Of a DNA stretch of 44,357 bases, positions 1-9,177 are shown one piece after another. The stretch comes from Candidatus Omnitrophota bacterium (GTDB taxonomy: Bacteria > Omnitrophota > Gorgyraeia > Gygaellales > Profunditerraquicolaceae), in the NCBI GenBank assembly GCA_028718245.1, contig JAQUME010000003.1, positions 1 through 44,357 of the forward strand, in the 5' to 3' direction. Positions within the stretch are counted from its first letter, which is position 1; every line of letters starts with the position of its first letter. The translations under genes and the position numbers were made by a program. Below the pieces are notes generated by a model that was not told the origin of the DNA, made no database searches, and worked only from the letters and a program-made list of their open reading frames with translations.

Positions 1-1
1 G

Positions 2-229
2 CGGAATTCCGAGAAATTCATTAACTATTCCATCTACAATATCCAAACTGGAAATGTGTCCATCAAAGACGGTAAGGCAACGGGAGTAGTTGATTATGAT
101 TGGGGGGGTTCTCTTGTTGAGGGAGGGAAAAAGGAGGGCGGCCATCTTGCCCGTTCAGTCCATTTGGCAAAAGAGGAAGACACGTGGAAGATAACCTACA
201 TCGGCCCTTTGGTCCCCGAGACACAATAG
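2..229 (+). CDS. Hypothetical protein, C-terminal fragment
   Basis: An open frame enters from the left edge and ends at TAG, giving about 75 residues with no start in the window. The readable end has the alternating hydrophobic pattern of a beta-rich domain and finishes with WKITYIGPLVPET, which resembles the last strand of small NTF2-like or lipoprotein domains. That resemblance is too weak to name a family. It is not in the ORF track because the start is missing. It is separated by about 220 bp from the glycosyltransferase gene, so it is probably the last gene of a preceding unit. Confidence 0.5.
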   Translation, partial: RNSEKFINYSIYNIQTGNVSIKDGKATGVVDYDWGGSLVEGGKKEGGHLARSVHLAKEEDTWKITYIGPLVPETQ

Positions 230-450
230 TAGCTTCAATTACGGCTTATCGCTGTTTTGCGTAAAAATAAGGCTCATCTTTTTGTCGTCCCCAAGATCGT
301 TTTAAGAGGATTAATTTTTATACGCCCCTATCTTAATAATACAGCTGCCTCCCTTTCAGGCCCACCCGGCGGCAGGGTTTATTTTTCCGCCGGAGCCGCG
401 GGGAATGCGGTCTGGTCAGCGGGAGCTGAAATCACGAAAGTAAATTTAAA

Positions 451-1446
451 ATGAAGGAGATTTCCGTATTAATAGTCTCTAACAGAAGGCCGGCCAAGCT
501 GAAGAGGCTGCTGGAGAGCATTGTAAAATTCGCTCAAGCCGAAAAAACGGAAACGCTGGTGTTGATAAACGGCGAGGACAAAGAGACCGAATCTTTGGTG
601 AATGATTTTTCCGCCCTTCGTCCCGACGTGCGTTACTTCAAAACCCCGGGGTTAAACAGGGGAGAGGCAAGGAATTTTCTGATAAAAAATTCAAACGGCA
701 GGATTCTGTATTTTCTGGATGATGACGTCCTAATAAAGAATGACGTATTTACTTTGATCGCCGATAAGTTCCGCTCATTCCGGGATATTTCCATTATCGG
801 GGGGCCCAATTTGAACATGCCCGGCAGTTCCTTGTTCCAGCAATGCCAGGGTTTCGCCCTGGCCTCTTTTTTTGGCACACTATGGATAAGCCGGAGGTAT
901 AAAAAGTCCGGCCAAGAGAGGCTGGTGGATGAGTCAGGATTGATATTGTGCAATCTCGCCGCGGAAAAAGATATATTCATTAAGACGGATATGCGTTTCC
1001 CGGACAACTTTAGTGCGGCGGAGGAGAATCTTTTGTTGGCAAGGTTAGCCAGGCTGGGTTATAAAGCCATGTATATACCGCGGCTTGAAGTTTTTCATGA
1101 AAGAAGGGCTACCTATGGCGAATTTTTCAAGCAGATATTTACTTATGGGAAAGGCCGCGTTCAGATATTCAAGTCCTTCCCGAGCTATATAAACCCGGTT
1201 CACTTCCTGCCTGTGATCCTTCTGCTTTGCCTGGCGGCCGCCCCCTTCATAAAGTCCCGGCTATATTGGAGCATTTTAATGATTTACCCGGTCATGGATA
1301 TATTTTTTTCTTCGCTAATATCCTTTAAAAAAAGAGATCTTCGCATATTCTTCATTTTACTGTTTATTTTTCCCACTATTCACCTGGCATACGCGCTGGC
1401 CTTTCTTCTCGAGATCTTAAGGAGAGAGCGCAGGATATCATTATGA
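451..1446 (+). CDS. GT2-family glycosyltransferase with C-terminal membrane segments
   Basis: A 331-residue protein that probably transfers a sugar from an NDP-sugar at the inner face of the membrane. The N-terminus (ISVLIVSNRRP) is the first strand of a GT-A fold. A DxD-type metal/nucleotide motif is seen as FLDDDV near residue 90, and SAAEENLLLARL near residue 190 fits the acidic acceptor-side region of GT2 enzymes. From about residue 245 to the end there are hydrophobic segments that should anchor it in the inner membrane. Its last codons overlap the DegT gene by 4 bp (ATGA type), indicating translational coupling with the following biosynthetic genes. The acceptor cannot be deduced. Confidence 0.85.
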   Translation: MKEISVLIVSNRRPAKLKRLLESIVKFAQAEKTETLVLINGEDKETESLVNDFSALRPDVRYFKTPGLNRGEARNFLIKNSNGRILYFLDDDVLIKNDVFTLIADKFRSFRDISIIGGPNLNMPGSSLFQQCQGFALASFFGTLWISRRYKKSGQERLVDESGLILCNLAAEKDIFIKTDMRFPDNFSAAEENLLLARLARLGYKAMYIPRLEVFHERRATYGEFFKQIFTYGKGRVQIFKSFPSYINPVHFLPVILLLCLAAAPFIKSRLYWSILMIYPVMDIFFSSLISFKKRDLRIFFILLFIFPTIHLAYALAFLLEILRRERRISL

Positions 1447-2654
1447 CGACGGTTTATCTTAAAGGCATATCGCAGGCCCTTAATTTGCTGAAAGCGCGCG
1501 CTAAGAAATATAAGCGGGCCTTAATAAAAATAACCTTTGACGATTTCGCGGAGGAGAACGTCCTCTTCATTGACGAGATCGCGGATGAGTTGGAAAAGGC
1601 CCTAAAGCTAAGGGATCTCTGCGAATTTGAAGTTTACCGGAAGGAATTCGAGGCTCAATCCTCGGATTATTTCGCCTGCCCCTACGCCTTGGCTACCTCT
1701 TCGGGAACGGCGGCACTTTCATTCTCCCTGACCGCGCTGGGAGTAGGCCCGGGGGACCAGGTGATAACCACTCCGCATACTTATATCGCCACCGCGCTTT
1801 CTATCTCGGACATAGGGGCTGTTCCCGTCTTCGCGGATATCGGAAAAGATTTCAATATAGACCCCGCTGAAATAGGAAAGAAAATATCGCCGCGAGTCAA
1901 GGCCATCCTCCCCGTGCATCTATACGGCCTGCCCTGCCGGATAAAGGAAATCTGTGTATTGGCGAAGAAACACGGGATCCGCGTGGTTGAAGATTGCTGC
2001 CAGGCTCAAGGGGCTTCTTTTGAGGGTAGACCCGTGGGCAGCTTTGGAGAGGCAGGCTGTTTTAGCTTTCATCCCACCAAAATCGTCAGCGGCCTGGGGG
2101 ACGGAGGGATGATTATCACTTCGGAAACGGCTGTGGTAAAGAAGGTGGAAAAGCTGCGCGAGGCTTTTTTTAACGACAAGGAAACGTTGAAGAGCCTGAA
2201 GACCCCCGCTTCTTTAGATGTCGTCCATATCCCGTTTTTAAAAGTGAAATTGCGCCATATAGATGAAATACTGGAAAAAAAGAGGAGCCTGGCGGGTGTT
2301 TATTCTTCTTTGCTCGCGGGTATTCCGGAAATAGTCTTGCCGCGGCCAGAAAGCAATGTTGCAAGCTCTTTTCGCAATTATACGATCATGGCCGAGAATA
2401 GGGGCGGCCTGTTGCGGCATCTGCTATCCAAGGGGATAGAAGCCAAGATCTTTTACGATATCCCGTTGCATTTAAGGCGGGAGTTTCTGCATCTTGGTTA
2501 CAGGAAAGGGGATTTTCCCGTTTGCGAGAGGATTTATGAAGAGATAATTTCTCTGCCGATATCCTACGCGCTCAAGCCTGAAAAAGCGGCGGAGATAGCC
2601 GAAGAAATAAGAAGGTTTTATGAGACTCTGCGTGCCCACAAATTGGCAAACTGA
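1443..2654 (+). CDS. DegT/DnrJ/EryC1/StrS-family PLP-dependent sugar aminotransferase
   Basis: A 403-residue PLP enzyme of the family that transaminates nucleotide-linked keto-sugars. Landmarks are ATSSGTAALSF (cofactor-phosphate loop), GVGPGDQVITTPHTYIATA, VVEDCCQAQGA with the Asp that contacts the pyridine nitrogen, and FSFHPTK with the Schiff-base lysine followed by GDGGMI. An N-terminal extension of about 70 residues precedes the usual family start and includes an acidic helical stretch, which is longer than typical members. It overlaps the upstream GT2 gene by 4 bp and the downstream U32-like gene by 35 bp, so the three are almost certainly co-transcribed. It suggests that an amino sugar is part of the product. 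Confidence 0.9.
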   Translation: MTTVYLKGISQALNLLKARAKKYKRALIKITFDDFAEENVLFIDEIADELEKALKLRDLCEFEVYRKEFEAQSSDYFACPYALATSSGTAALSFSLTALGVGPGDQVITTPHTYIATALSISDIGAVPVFADIGKDFNIDPAEIGKKISPRVKAILPVHLYGLPCRIKEICVLAKKHGIRVVEDCCQAQGASFEGRPVGSFGEAGCFSFHPTKIVSGLGDGGMIITSETAVVKKVEKLREAFFNDKETLKSLKTPASLDVVHIPFLKVKLRHIDEILEKKRSLAGVYSSLLAGIPEIVLPRPESNVASSFRNYTIMAENRGGLLRHLLSKGIEAKIFYDIPLHLRREFLHLGYRKGDFPVCERIYEEIISLPISYALKPEKAAEIAEEIRRFYETLRAHKLAN

Positions 2655-3825
2655 TTTATTGGGGAGCCTCAATAAATCCAAAGTTGTCGAGATCTACGGG
2701 AAATTGGATAGTGATCCCGTGGGGGGAGGCCGGCCCGCATTTATTATGCCCCACATTACCATGTCCGGGGCGAAGCGATATATCCGCACGGTTCACCGGT
2801 ATGGCCTGAAGTTCAACTATCTGTTAAACGCCACTTGCTTAGGCAATAGCGAATGGTCAATCGTCGGGCAGAAAAGAATAAGAAGGTTTCTTGATTGGTT
2901 GGCGGTCGCGGGGGCCGATACTGTTACCGTAAGCATACCGTACCTGTTGGAGTTGGTCAGGAAATGTTACCCGCATTTTAAAACCAAGGTGTCGGTATGC
3001 GCGCAGGTATCCAATGCCGCGCAGGCAAAATACTGGGAAGATCTGGGGGCTGATGAGATCGCGCTTTCCCCCTGGAGCGTTAACCGCGACTTCAACGCCC
3101 TGAGGAAGATCAGGCAGACGGTAAAATGCGGGTTGCAGCTTTACGCGAATACCAGGTGTTTGATCGGCTGCCCCTTTGCAGATTACCACTATTCCTCCCT
3201 AAGCCATTCTTCAAATTCAAACGGCATTAATGGGGAATTTTTCATCGATTACTGCATGTACTCTTGCGTTTATCTTGCGCTTCTTGAACCCTGGAGATTG
3301 ATCGCTTCATGTTGGATCCGCCCCGAGGACCTGCATTATTACGAAAGTGCGGGAATAAATTCGCTAAAATTGTCGGAAAGGGGCATGAACAGCGAAGATA
3401 TCCGGCGCATCGTCGGGGCTTATACCGCGGGAAAATATGACGGGAACCTTATGGATTTATTCCCCGGCCATTCAAAGAGCCTGATGAACCACGGGAGACA
3501 TGTTTGGAAAAAAATAAAATTCTTCTCCCATCCTTTTAAGCTGGACATTTTTAAATTACGCCGTTTCCTCGCTGTTATTCCGAGAGATGAACCTGTGCGC
3601 TTAGATAACAATAAGCTGGGGGGATTTCTTGATTTCTTCGCGGCAGGAAGGTGCCGTCAGGGCAATTGCGATGAATGCGGATATTGCCGCGGCATTGCGG
3701 AAAAAGCCTTAAATATTCCCGATGAATACAGGAACTGCATGCTGGGAATATACAAAGAACTTCTTGCGGAAATTACCGGGGGAGGCATTTTTAGAATCAA
3801 TCAGAGCGGGGAGATCTCCCGTTAG
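2620..3825 (+). CDS. U32-like iron-sulfur protein, copy A
   Basis: A 401-residue protein of the peptidase U32-like family. This family includes UbiU/UbiV and RNA-modifying members that perform oxygen-independent hydroxylations and carry [4Fe-4S] clusters. Visible hallmarks are a TIM-barrel-like repeat pattern, a CLIGC pair near residue 180 with more Cys downstream (CMYSC), and the C-terminal barrel motif WIRPEDLHYYESAGI...LKLSERG, equivalent to the KIEGR region of U32 proteins. A second Cys motif, CX4CX2CX2C near residue 345, is unusual for the family and could hold another cluster. The protein starts inside the DegT gene and has a full-length paralog 4 kb downstream (both begin with V-P-T-N-W). 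The substrate is unknown; proteolysis is unlikely. Confidence 0.75.
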   Translation: MRLCVPTNWQTDLLGSLNKSKVVEIYGKLDSDPVGGGRPAFIMPHITMSGAKRYIRTVHRYGLKFNYLLNATCLGNSEWSIVGQKRIRRFLDWLAVAGADTVTVSIPYLLELVRKCYPHFKTKVSVCAQVSNAAQAKYWEDLGADEIALSPWSVNRDFNALRKIRQTVKCGLQLYANTRCLIGCPFADYHYSSLSHSSNSNGINGEFFIDYCMYSCVYLALLEPWRLIASCWIRPEDLHYYESAGINSLKLSERGMNSEDIRRIVGAYTAGKYDGNLMDLFPGHSKSLMNHGRHVWKKIKFFSHPFKLDIFKLRRFLAVIPRDEPVRLDNNKLGGFLDFFAAGRCRQGNCDECGYCRGIAEKALNIPDEYRNCMLGIYKELLAEITGGGIFRINQSGEISR

Positions 3826-3827
3826 AT

Positions 3828-5393
3828 ATGAGAAGGGAAGAAGTGCGGTTGTTATTTAAGGGTAAATTGGCGGTTAATCTGGCCCTTTTGGCGATACTGG
3901 TCGTTGGTTTCGCCTTACGCCTGCACGATCTGGGCAAGCATGACCTCTGGTTCGATGAAATCATTACATATGATTATATTTCCAAGCCTTACTCCTGGGG
4001 CAGCCAGGATTTCATCAATAATTTCATTGAAAAAAACCCCCCTTTGTATTTCATTTTGTTGCGGCAATGGTCGGATCTCTTTGGGAAAAGTGAATTTTCG
4101 CTCAGGTTCCTTTCACTGTTCTTTGGGGTGTTGTCAATATTCCTGCTCTATAAATTGAGCAGGATCTTTTTTGATCACAAAACCTCCCTGCTCGGAGCGG
4201 TTTTTTTATCTTTGTCGCCTTTCCAGATATGGTATTGCCAGGAAGCCAGGGCTTTTACTCTTTCGCTGCTTCTCTCCCTGTCAAGCTCGTATTTTTTCCT
4301 AAGATCGTTTAAGAATAATGACACGAAAAGCTGGGTGTTGTATTCTTTTTCTTCGTTACTTTTGCTGTTTACTACTTATTATGCGGCGTTCATCCTTATC
4401 CCTCAAGGGCTCCTTCTGATTTTATATCAGCGTAAACTTTTCTTCAGATGGGCGGCTTTCCTCTTGCCCCCTGCGGCGTTATTTTTAATTTTTATTTTCC
4501 CCGTTTTTGCGCACCAGCTCGCTATAGTGCGCTACAAAAGCTGGCTTCCTCCTCCAGCTAATGCCGCCTCCATGCTTGAAACGCTGAAAAACTTTGTCGT
4601 GGGTTATAATGCCGGAGAAAGTGTTTATCTTTGCATTCTGCCTCTTATACTCGGACTCTGCCTATACGCCTCTTTTGGCATCCCAGCCGTTCCTTTGACG
4701 GCTTTGCTCCTGTTCGGCCTTGCGCCCGTAATCCTCATATTCACTTTTTCAAAGGCATTCTTCCCCGTTTATATTGACCGCCATCTAATAATTTTCTCCC
4801 CCTTCATTTATATTCTTTTATCCAAGGGCGTTGTTTCCATAAAACACGCCTGGCTCAAGCTGTTGGTGATCGTATTAGTCATCGGCTGCGTACTCTTCGG
4901 GGTTTTTAACTATTACAGGGATATCCTGCCGGACCGGCGCGCCAATACCATGGTCTTTTTGAAAAGACCCGTTAGGCCCATCGTTGAGATTTTTCTGAAA
5001 AATAGAAGAGAGGGGGATGCGATAGGGTTTTCTAATTATGGGTTCATGAACATTTTCCGCCATTACCTGGAAAATGAATCCAAAGAATATCCTGCGATAC
5101 CAAAGTTCTATTTTTTTATCCCCGGGGGGGATGAATTTTTCGAATTCCAAATAGGGGCCATGAAATCAAATGGATTCAAGAATGAATTTAAATTTATTAA
5201 CCTGGAAAAGTTCGCTCCTGAAGGTCTCGCTGGCAGAAGAATCTGGCTGTTTTCTTCATCCTGGAAGCGCAGCGGCAACCTGGAGCCCAACGGCCGCAAA
5301 GTAAAGTCATGGTTTGATGAGCATTATTCGAGGATCCGGGAATGGTATTATGACGGGGCCTGGATAGGGATTTATGAACCGCTGAAGAGATGA
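3828..5393 (+). CDS. GT39/ArnT-like integral membrane glycosyltransferase
   Basis: A 521-residue polytopic protein with roughly ten hydrophobic segments in its first 350 residues and a soluble C-terminal part. Near the N-terminus, after the first membrane segment, comes DLWFDEIITYDYIS, the acidic periplasmic loop of the GT39/PMT/ArnT superfamily. It is followed by NPPLYFILLRQW and the RFLS segment typical of these enzymes. Such proteins use polyprenyl-phosphate sugars to glycosylate lipids or proteins on the periplasmic side. The gene starts 3 bp after the U32-like gene. Together with the amino-sugar aminotransferase and GT2 this supports a membrane glycan or glycolipid pathway; the actual acceptor is not visible. 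Confidence 0.8.
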   Translation: MRREEVRLLFKGKLAVNLALLAILVVGFALRLHDLGKHDLWFDEIITYDYISKPYSWGSQDFINNFIEKNPPLYFILLRQWSDLFGKSEFSLRFLSLFFGVLSIFLLYKLSRIFFDHKTSLLGAVFLSLSPFQIWYCQEARAFTLSLLLSLSSSYFFLRSFKNNDTKSWVLYSFSSLLLLFTTYYAAFILIPQGLLLILYQRKLFFRWAAFLLPPAALFLIFIFPVFAHQLAIVRYKSWLPPPANAASMLETLKNFVVGYNAGESVYLCILPLILGLCLYASFGIPAVPLTALLLFGLAPVILIFTFSKAFFPVYIDRHLIIFSPFIYILLSKGVVSIKHAWLKLLVIVLVIGCVLFGVFNYYRDILPDRRANTMVFLKRPVRPIVEIFLKNRREGDAIGFSNYGFMNIFRHYLENESKEYPAIPKFYFFIPGGDEFFEFQIGAMKSNGFKNEFKFINLEKFAPEGLAGRRIWLFSSSWKRSGNLEPNGRKVKSWFDEHYSRIREWYYDGAWIGIYEPLKR

Positions 5394-5469
5394 AGTCGTT
5401 GGAGTCTTTTTCTGCCTCGGGGTCAGTTATTTTTTTAATCTCCGTAACCAGGGCAGGCTTAATGATAAA

Positions 5470-6561
5470 ATGTTGAAATCCTTTTACCGATTTATATACA
5501 GGCATGTAGATTCGCACAGCCCGGTGCACAATGCCGCCAGGAAAATAATCTTTGCCGCAATGAATTTTAAATACCGGGCGCTGAAATTACATGTAAATAA
5601 CAGTTGTAACTTGAAATGCAAAACTTGTTACTGTCATTTTGAGGGGAAGGGAAACATTTTAACGAGGGAGGAGATATTCCGCCTTATTGACCAGCTAAAG
5701 ATTTTTGGCCATAATTTAGATCTGCATATCCTCGGCGGGGAACCTCTCTTAAGAGAAGACATATTTGAGATTATCGATTACGCCGGCAGGAAGCTAAAGA
5801 AGATTTTGCTATTTACTAACGCTATGTTAATAAACCGTGAAACCGCGATAAAGATAAAAAATTCGCGCATAGCGGCGGTTATCGCAACGCTTCATTCTTA
5901 CGACGGGCATATCCATGATAGCATAACCCGGGAGAGTTTTTCCTGGGATAGGGCTATAGCAGGTATGCAGAACTTGATTGAGGCAGGCGTACCCACCTAT
6001 AGCTTCACGGTGCTCTTGCCTCATAATGCCGGGCATTTAGCCGGTATCGAACGGTTCGTCAAGGGGATGGGAGCCAAGACAATGTATTTCCCGTACATAA
6101 AGCAATGCCCCCAAGACAGCCTATGCATGGTCAATAAGAAGGAATTCCAGGAGGCGATATCCTGGGCGTTCCACAAAAGCAGGGAATATCAGAACAAGCT
6201 ATTGTCGATATTGAATAAACGTCCTAAAGCCTGCTCGGCTTTTGTGAGCACGATCAGCATAAAATCCGACGGCAACGTTACCCCCTGTCCTTTCCTGGAT
6301 TTGAGCCTGGGGAACATAAAAAATGAGAAATTTTATTCTATCCTGAACAGGGCTAGCCGCAATAAAGATCTACTGGGTTTTTTATCCGTGCCTGCGGAAT
6401 GCGGAAAATGTTCTCTGGTTGAAATGTGCGGAGGCGGCTGCAAAGCATTCAGGTATAATCATTATCGCGATTTTGTCTCCAGGGATGAGAATTGCTCAGG
6501 CCCATTCGAGGAAAAAATACCTCTTGAAAGGATAGGTGATTTTTTGCCGTATGTATTCTAA
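5470..6561 (+). CDS. Radical SAM protein with SPASM domain
   Basis: A 363-residue enzyme. CNLKCKTC at residues 46-53 is the CX3CX2C motif that binds the SAM-cleaving [4Fe-4S] cluster, and HILGGEPLL is the GGEP motif contacting the SAM amino group. The C-terminal part has CSAF...CPFL and ECGKCSLVEMCGGGC followed by a late Cys, the seven-Cys pattern of SPASM domains that bind auxiliary clusters. SPASM enzymes modify peptides or metabolites. No short precursor peptide gene is evident nearby, so a peptide substrate is not supported. About 75 bp separate it from the GT39 gene, the largest gap inside this unit. The 3' end overlaps the next gene. Confidence 0.88.
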   Translation: MLKSFYRFIYRHVDSHSPVHNAARKIIFAAMNFKYRALKLHVNNSCNLKCKTCYCHFEGKGNILTREEIFRLIDQLKIFGHNLDLHILGGEPLLREDIFEIIDYAGRKLKKILLFTNAMLINRETAIKIKNSRIAAVIATLHSYDGHIHDSITRESFSWDRAIAGMQNLIEAGVPTYSFTVLLPHNAGHLAGIERFVKGMGAKTMYFPYIKQCPQDSLCMVNKKEFQEAISWAFHKSREYQNKLLSILNKRPKACSAFVSTISIKSDGNVTPCPFLDLSLGNIKNEKFYSILNRASRNKDLLGFLSVPAECGKCSLVEMCGGGCKAFRYNHYRDFVSRDENCSGPFEEKIPLERIGDFLPYVF

Positions 6562-7969
6562 ACAGGAAGTAATGCTCATTCGCCCGCCAGGCGATCTTTC
6601 TAAACAGGGTTCGTTATTGCTCAGGGCATTGCAGGAAAGGGCCTGTCCGCCCCTGGGGCTTTTATATCTGGCTGCCGCGCTGGAGAAGGAGGGAATAAAC
6701 GCAGGCATAGTCGATTTAGCCCTTTTCAAAGGGGATATCCTCCGGGCGGCAGAGGCCATATGCCGAGCCAGCCCCCGTGTTATTGGGGTATATGTCACCT
6801 CTTTTGACCTCTCTTTTGTCAAAACAATGATAAGCCGGATAAAGAAGGATTCAAAAAACATAAAAGTCGTTATCGGGGGACCGCATGTAAACTATTGCCC
6901 GGATTCGGTAATTTATCTTGATGCCGATTTTGGGGTCGTTTCGGACGGCGAGCAAGCATTGCCGGAACTGGTTAAAGAGCTCTTGAATAACGGCGGTAAT
7001 TTCGAAGGCATCCCCAACCTTGTGATAAGGGAAGGGAATGGGATAAGAGCCAATGCCCTTAAAATGATCGAAGACCTGGACGCGCTGCCCTTCCCGGCGC
7101 GCCACCTTTGGAGGAGCAGGTTTTATTCCCCGTTGCTCGCGGGTAAAGCCGCCTCCACGGTGACTTCAAGAGGATGCGTTTTCAAATGCAGCTTCTGTGG
7201 GGTGCCCAATAAGGGATCTTTCAGGGCAAGAAGCGCGGAAAATGTCACAGAGGAGTTCGGCCTTATGCAAAGGCAGGGTTTCGACTATGTGGAGATTCTC
7301 GACGATACCTTTACTTACGATAGGAAAAGGGTAGAATTGATCTGCGAAAGGCTGATCAGGAGGAAAAACAGATTAAAGTGGACCTGTTTGACCCGGATAG
7401 ATTGCGTGGATAAAGCCCTCCTGCGCTTAATGAAAATGGCAAGATGCACGCACATCAAATTTGGCATCGAAACGGGCTCGGAGTTCATCCGCAATAAAAT
7501 TATGAAAAAACCCATAACCAACTCCCAGATCATAAAGGCGGTTAGAGAAACCAAGAGAAACGGTATTTTTGCCGAAGGATGTTTTATGCTGGCCGAACGC
7601 GAAGAGTCTTTGGCCGACATCAAGTTCACCGAGAAATTCATAAAAGAGGCAGGGTTGGATTATATCGATTTCCACCTGACCTGGTTTGTGCCCGGTTCAG
7701 AGATCCTGGAGAAAGCGATTAAAGAGGGGAGGGTTCCCTTTAACATATGGGAAAAGGTCGCCGGAGGGATGCCGATGCCATTTTCCACCCCCGAGACATT
7801 ATCCCTGGCTGGGGTCATTGATTTGAGAAAGAAGATCATGCGTAATTTTTATCTTCATCCCGCCTTCTTATTCAGGGAGGCTTTTTGCAGGACAAAGGAC
7901 TTAGCCTCTTTTTTTAATAAAATGAAAATTTTATTAGCCGGTTTAACTTCAGGATCGAGGCGGCAATGA
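6551..7969 (+). CDS. B12-binding-domain radical SAM protein (first copy)
   Basis: The N-terminal 140 residues show the Rossmann-like cobalamin-binding fold (MLIRPPG, ACPPLGLLYLAAAL, VVIGGPH, VVSDGEQALPEL). The radical SAM core starts with SRGCVFKCSFC at about residues 207-216 (CX3CX2C), followed by ILDDTFTYD and FGIETGS. Family members (BchE/HpnJ type) carry out methylations, cyclisations or C-C bond changes on hydrophobic substrates, usually without oxygen. The ORF track begins at a GTG at 6536, but the ATG at 6551 has an AGGTGA ribosome-binding site about 11 bp upstream and is preferred. It overlaps the preceding SPASM gene and touches the second U32-like gene (ATGA overlap). Confidence 0.85.
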   Translation: MYSKQEVMLIRPPGDLSKQGSLLLRALQERACPPLGLLYLAAALEKEGINAGIVDLALFKGDILRAAEAICRASPRVIGVYVTSFDLSFVKTMISRIKKDSKNIKVVIGGPHVNYCPDSVIYLDADFGVVSDGEQALPELVKELLNNGGNFEGIPNLVIREGNGIRANALKMIEDLDALPFPARHLWRSRFYSPLLAGKAASTVTSRGCVFKCSFCGVPNKGSFRARSAENVTEEFGLMQRQGFDYVEILDDTFTYDRKRVELICERLIRRKNRLKWTCLTRIDCVDKALLRLMKMARCTHIKFGIETGSEFIRNKIMKKPITNSQIIKAVRETKRNGIFAEGCFMLAEREESLADIKFTEKFIKEAGLDYIDFHLTWFVPGSEILEKAIKEGRVPFNIWEKVAGGMPMPFSTPETLSLAGVIDLRKKIMRNFYLHPAFLFREAFCRTKDLASFFNKMKILLAGLTSGSRRQ

Positions 7970-9174
7970 AATTATCCGTCCCCACAAACTGGCGAAATGA
8001 TTTCCTTCCCGGATTGAACAAAAAGAATATAGCCGTAATATACGGGGCGCTGAACAGGGATTTCGTAGGTTCCGGAAGGCCGAGCTCTATCCTGACAAAG
8101 ATAAGCAAAAGGGAAGCCGCGTTAAAAATAGCCGAAATCCGGCGGTACGGCATAAAGTTCGAATATTTGCTGAATGCTCAATGTTTGAGCAACCGGGAAT
8201 GGACCCGTCGCGGGCAGAGAGAGATCAGGAGGCTCCTGGATTGGCTGGTAGGCGTAAAAGTAGACGGCGTGACGGTGAGCATGCCCTATCTGCTCCAAAT
8301 GATAAAGAAATGCTACCCCCGCCTTGAGGTCAATATCTCGGTGGCAGCAGGGATCTCCTCTCTGGCCAAGGCAAGATACTGGGAGGATATGGGCGCAGAC
8401 CAGCTTACGCTTCTCTCCACCGAAGCGAACAGGGATTTTGAACTTCTGAGGAACTTGCGCCGGGCCTTGAATTGCCGCCTGCAATTAATAGCCAATCTGC
8501 CATGTTTGCATGAATGCCCGTTTTATGCTTACCATATTTCTTCTGTCAGCCATGCCTCGCAGACCGGCGATGTGAACAAGGGTTTTGTTATTGATTATTA
8601 TCCTTTATTGTGCAAATATAATAAATTATCCTCGCCCTGGAGGATGCTCGCCGCATCCTGGATCAGGCCGGAGGATCTGCATTATTATAAAGAAGCGGGC
8701 ATCGACAGGATAAAACTTATTGACCGGGGCTGGAAGAGCGAATATATCCAGCGCGCGGTAGAGGCCTATACCGATGAAAGATACCCAGGCAACCTGCTGG
8801 ATTTATTTTCCGATACGACAAAATACCAGGCATTCTCGGAAAGGTATTCCTGGAGAAGGTTAAAGTATGTATTTCACCCCATGAAATACAACCTCTTTCT
8901 TTTCCGCCGGCGCCTGAAGCCCCTGATTTTCAATGATCCGTCATTCCTGGATAACTCAAAACTGGAAGGATTCATCAAGTTTTTTATCGATGGAAAATGC
9001 AGATCCGGGAATTGCGATAAATGCGATTATTGCCGAGATTTTGCCGCAAGAGCATTCAGCGTTCCGGAAGCTTACCGGCAAGAAATGCTGAGCGCATGCC
9101 AGAAATTGCTGAACGATATCATCGGGGGGGCTCTATTTTATTACAAGAGTAAGCAAGGTTTCTCATCACGATAG
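7966..9174 (+). CDS. U32-like iron-sulfur protein, copy B
   Basis: A 402-residue paralog of the U32-like protein at 2620-3825, colinear along its whole length. The N-terminal SVPTNW, the CLHEC pair at residue 180, the WIRPEDLHYYKEAGI barrel motif and the C-terminal CRSGNCDKCDYC (CX4CX2CX2C) all match. It differs in the middle Cys region: copy A has CMYSC where this copy has a single Cys (LLCKY), so the ligand sets may differ. UbiU and UbiV act as a heterodimer of two U32 paralogs; by analogy copies A and B could form a pair, but this is inference. The start overlaps the B12 radical SAM gene by 4 bp, coupling their translation. Confidence 0.75.
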   Translation: MKLSVPTNWRNDFLPGLNKKNIAVIYGALNRDFVGSGRPSSILTKISKREAALKIAEIRRYGIKFEYLLNAQCLSNREWTRRGQREIRRLLDWLVGVKVDGVTVSMPYLLQMIKKCYPRLEVNISVAAGISSLAKARYWEDMGADQLTLLSTEANRDFELLRNLRRALNCRLQLIANLPCLHECPFYAYHISSVSHASQTGDVNKGFVIDYYPLLCKYNKLSSPWRMLAASWIRPEDLHYYKEAGIDRIKLIDRGWKSEYIQRAVEAYTDERYPGNLLDLFSDTTKYQAFSERYSWRRLKYVFHPMKYNLFLFRRRLKPLIFNDPSFLDNSKLEGFIKFFIDGKCRSGNCDKCDYCRDFAARAFSVPEAYRQEMLSACQKLLNDIIGGALFYYKSKQGFSSR

Positions 9175-9177
9175 AAG

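Noticed and set aside
257-454. 65-aa ORF starting at TTG in the gap before the GT2 gene
   Set aside because: No ribosome-binding site, no recognisable domain, and it overlaps the GT2 start. Composition looks like translated intergenic sequence. A remnant of a degraded gene is possible but not supportable.
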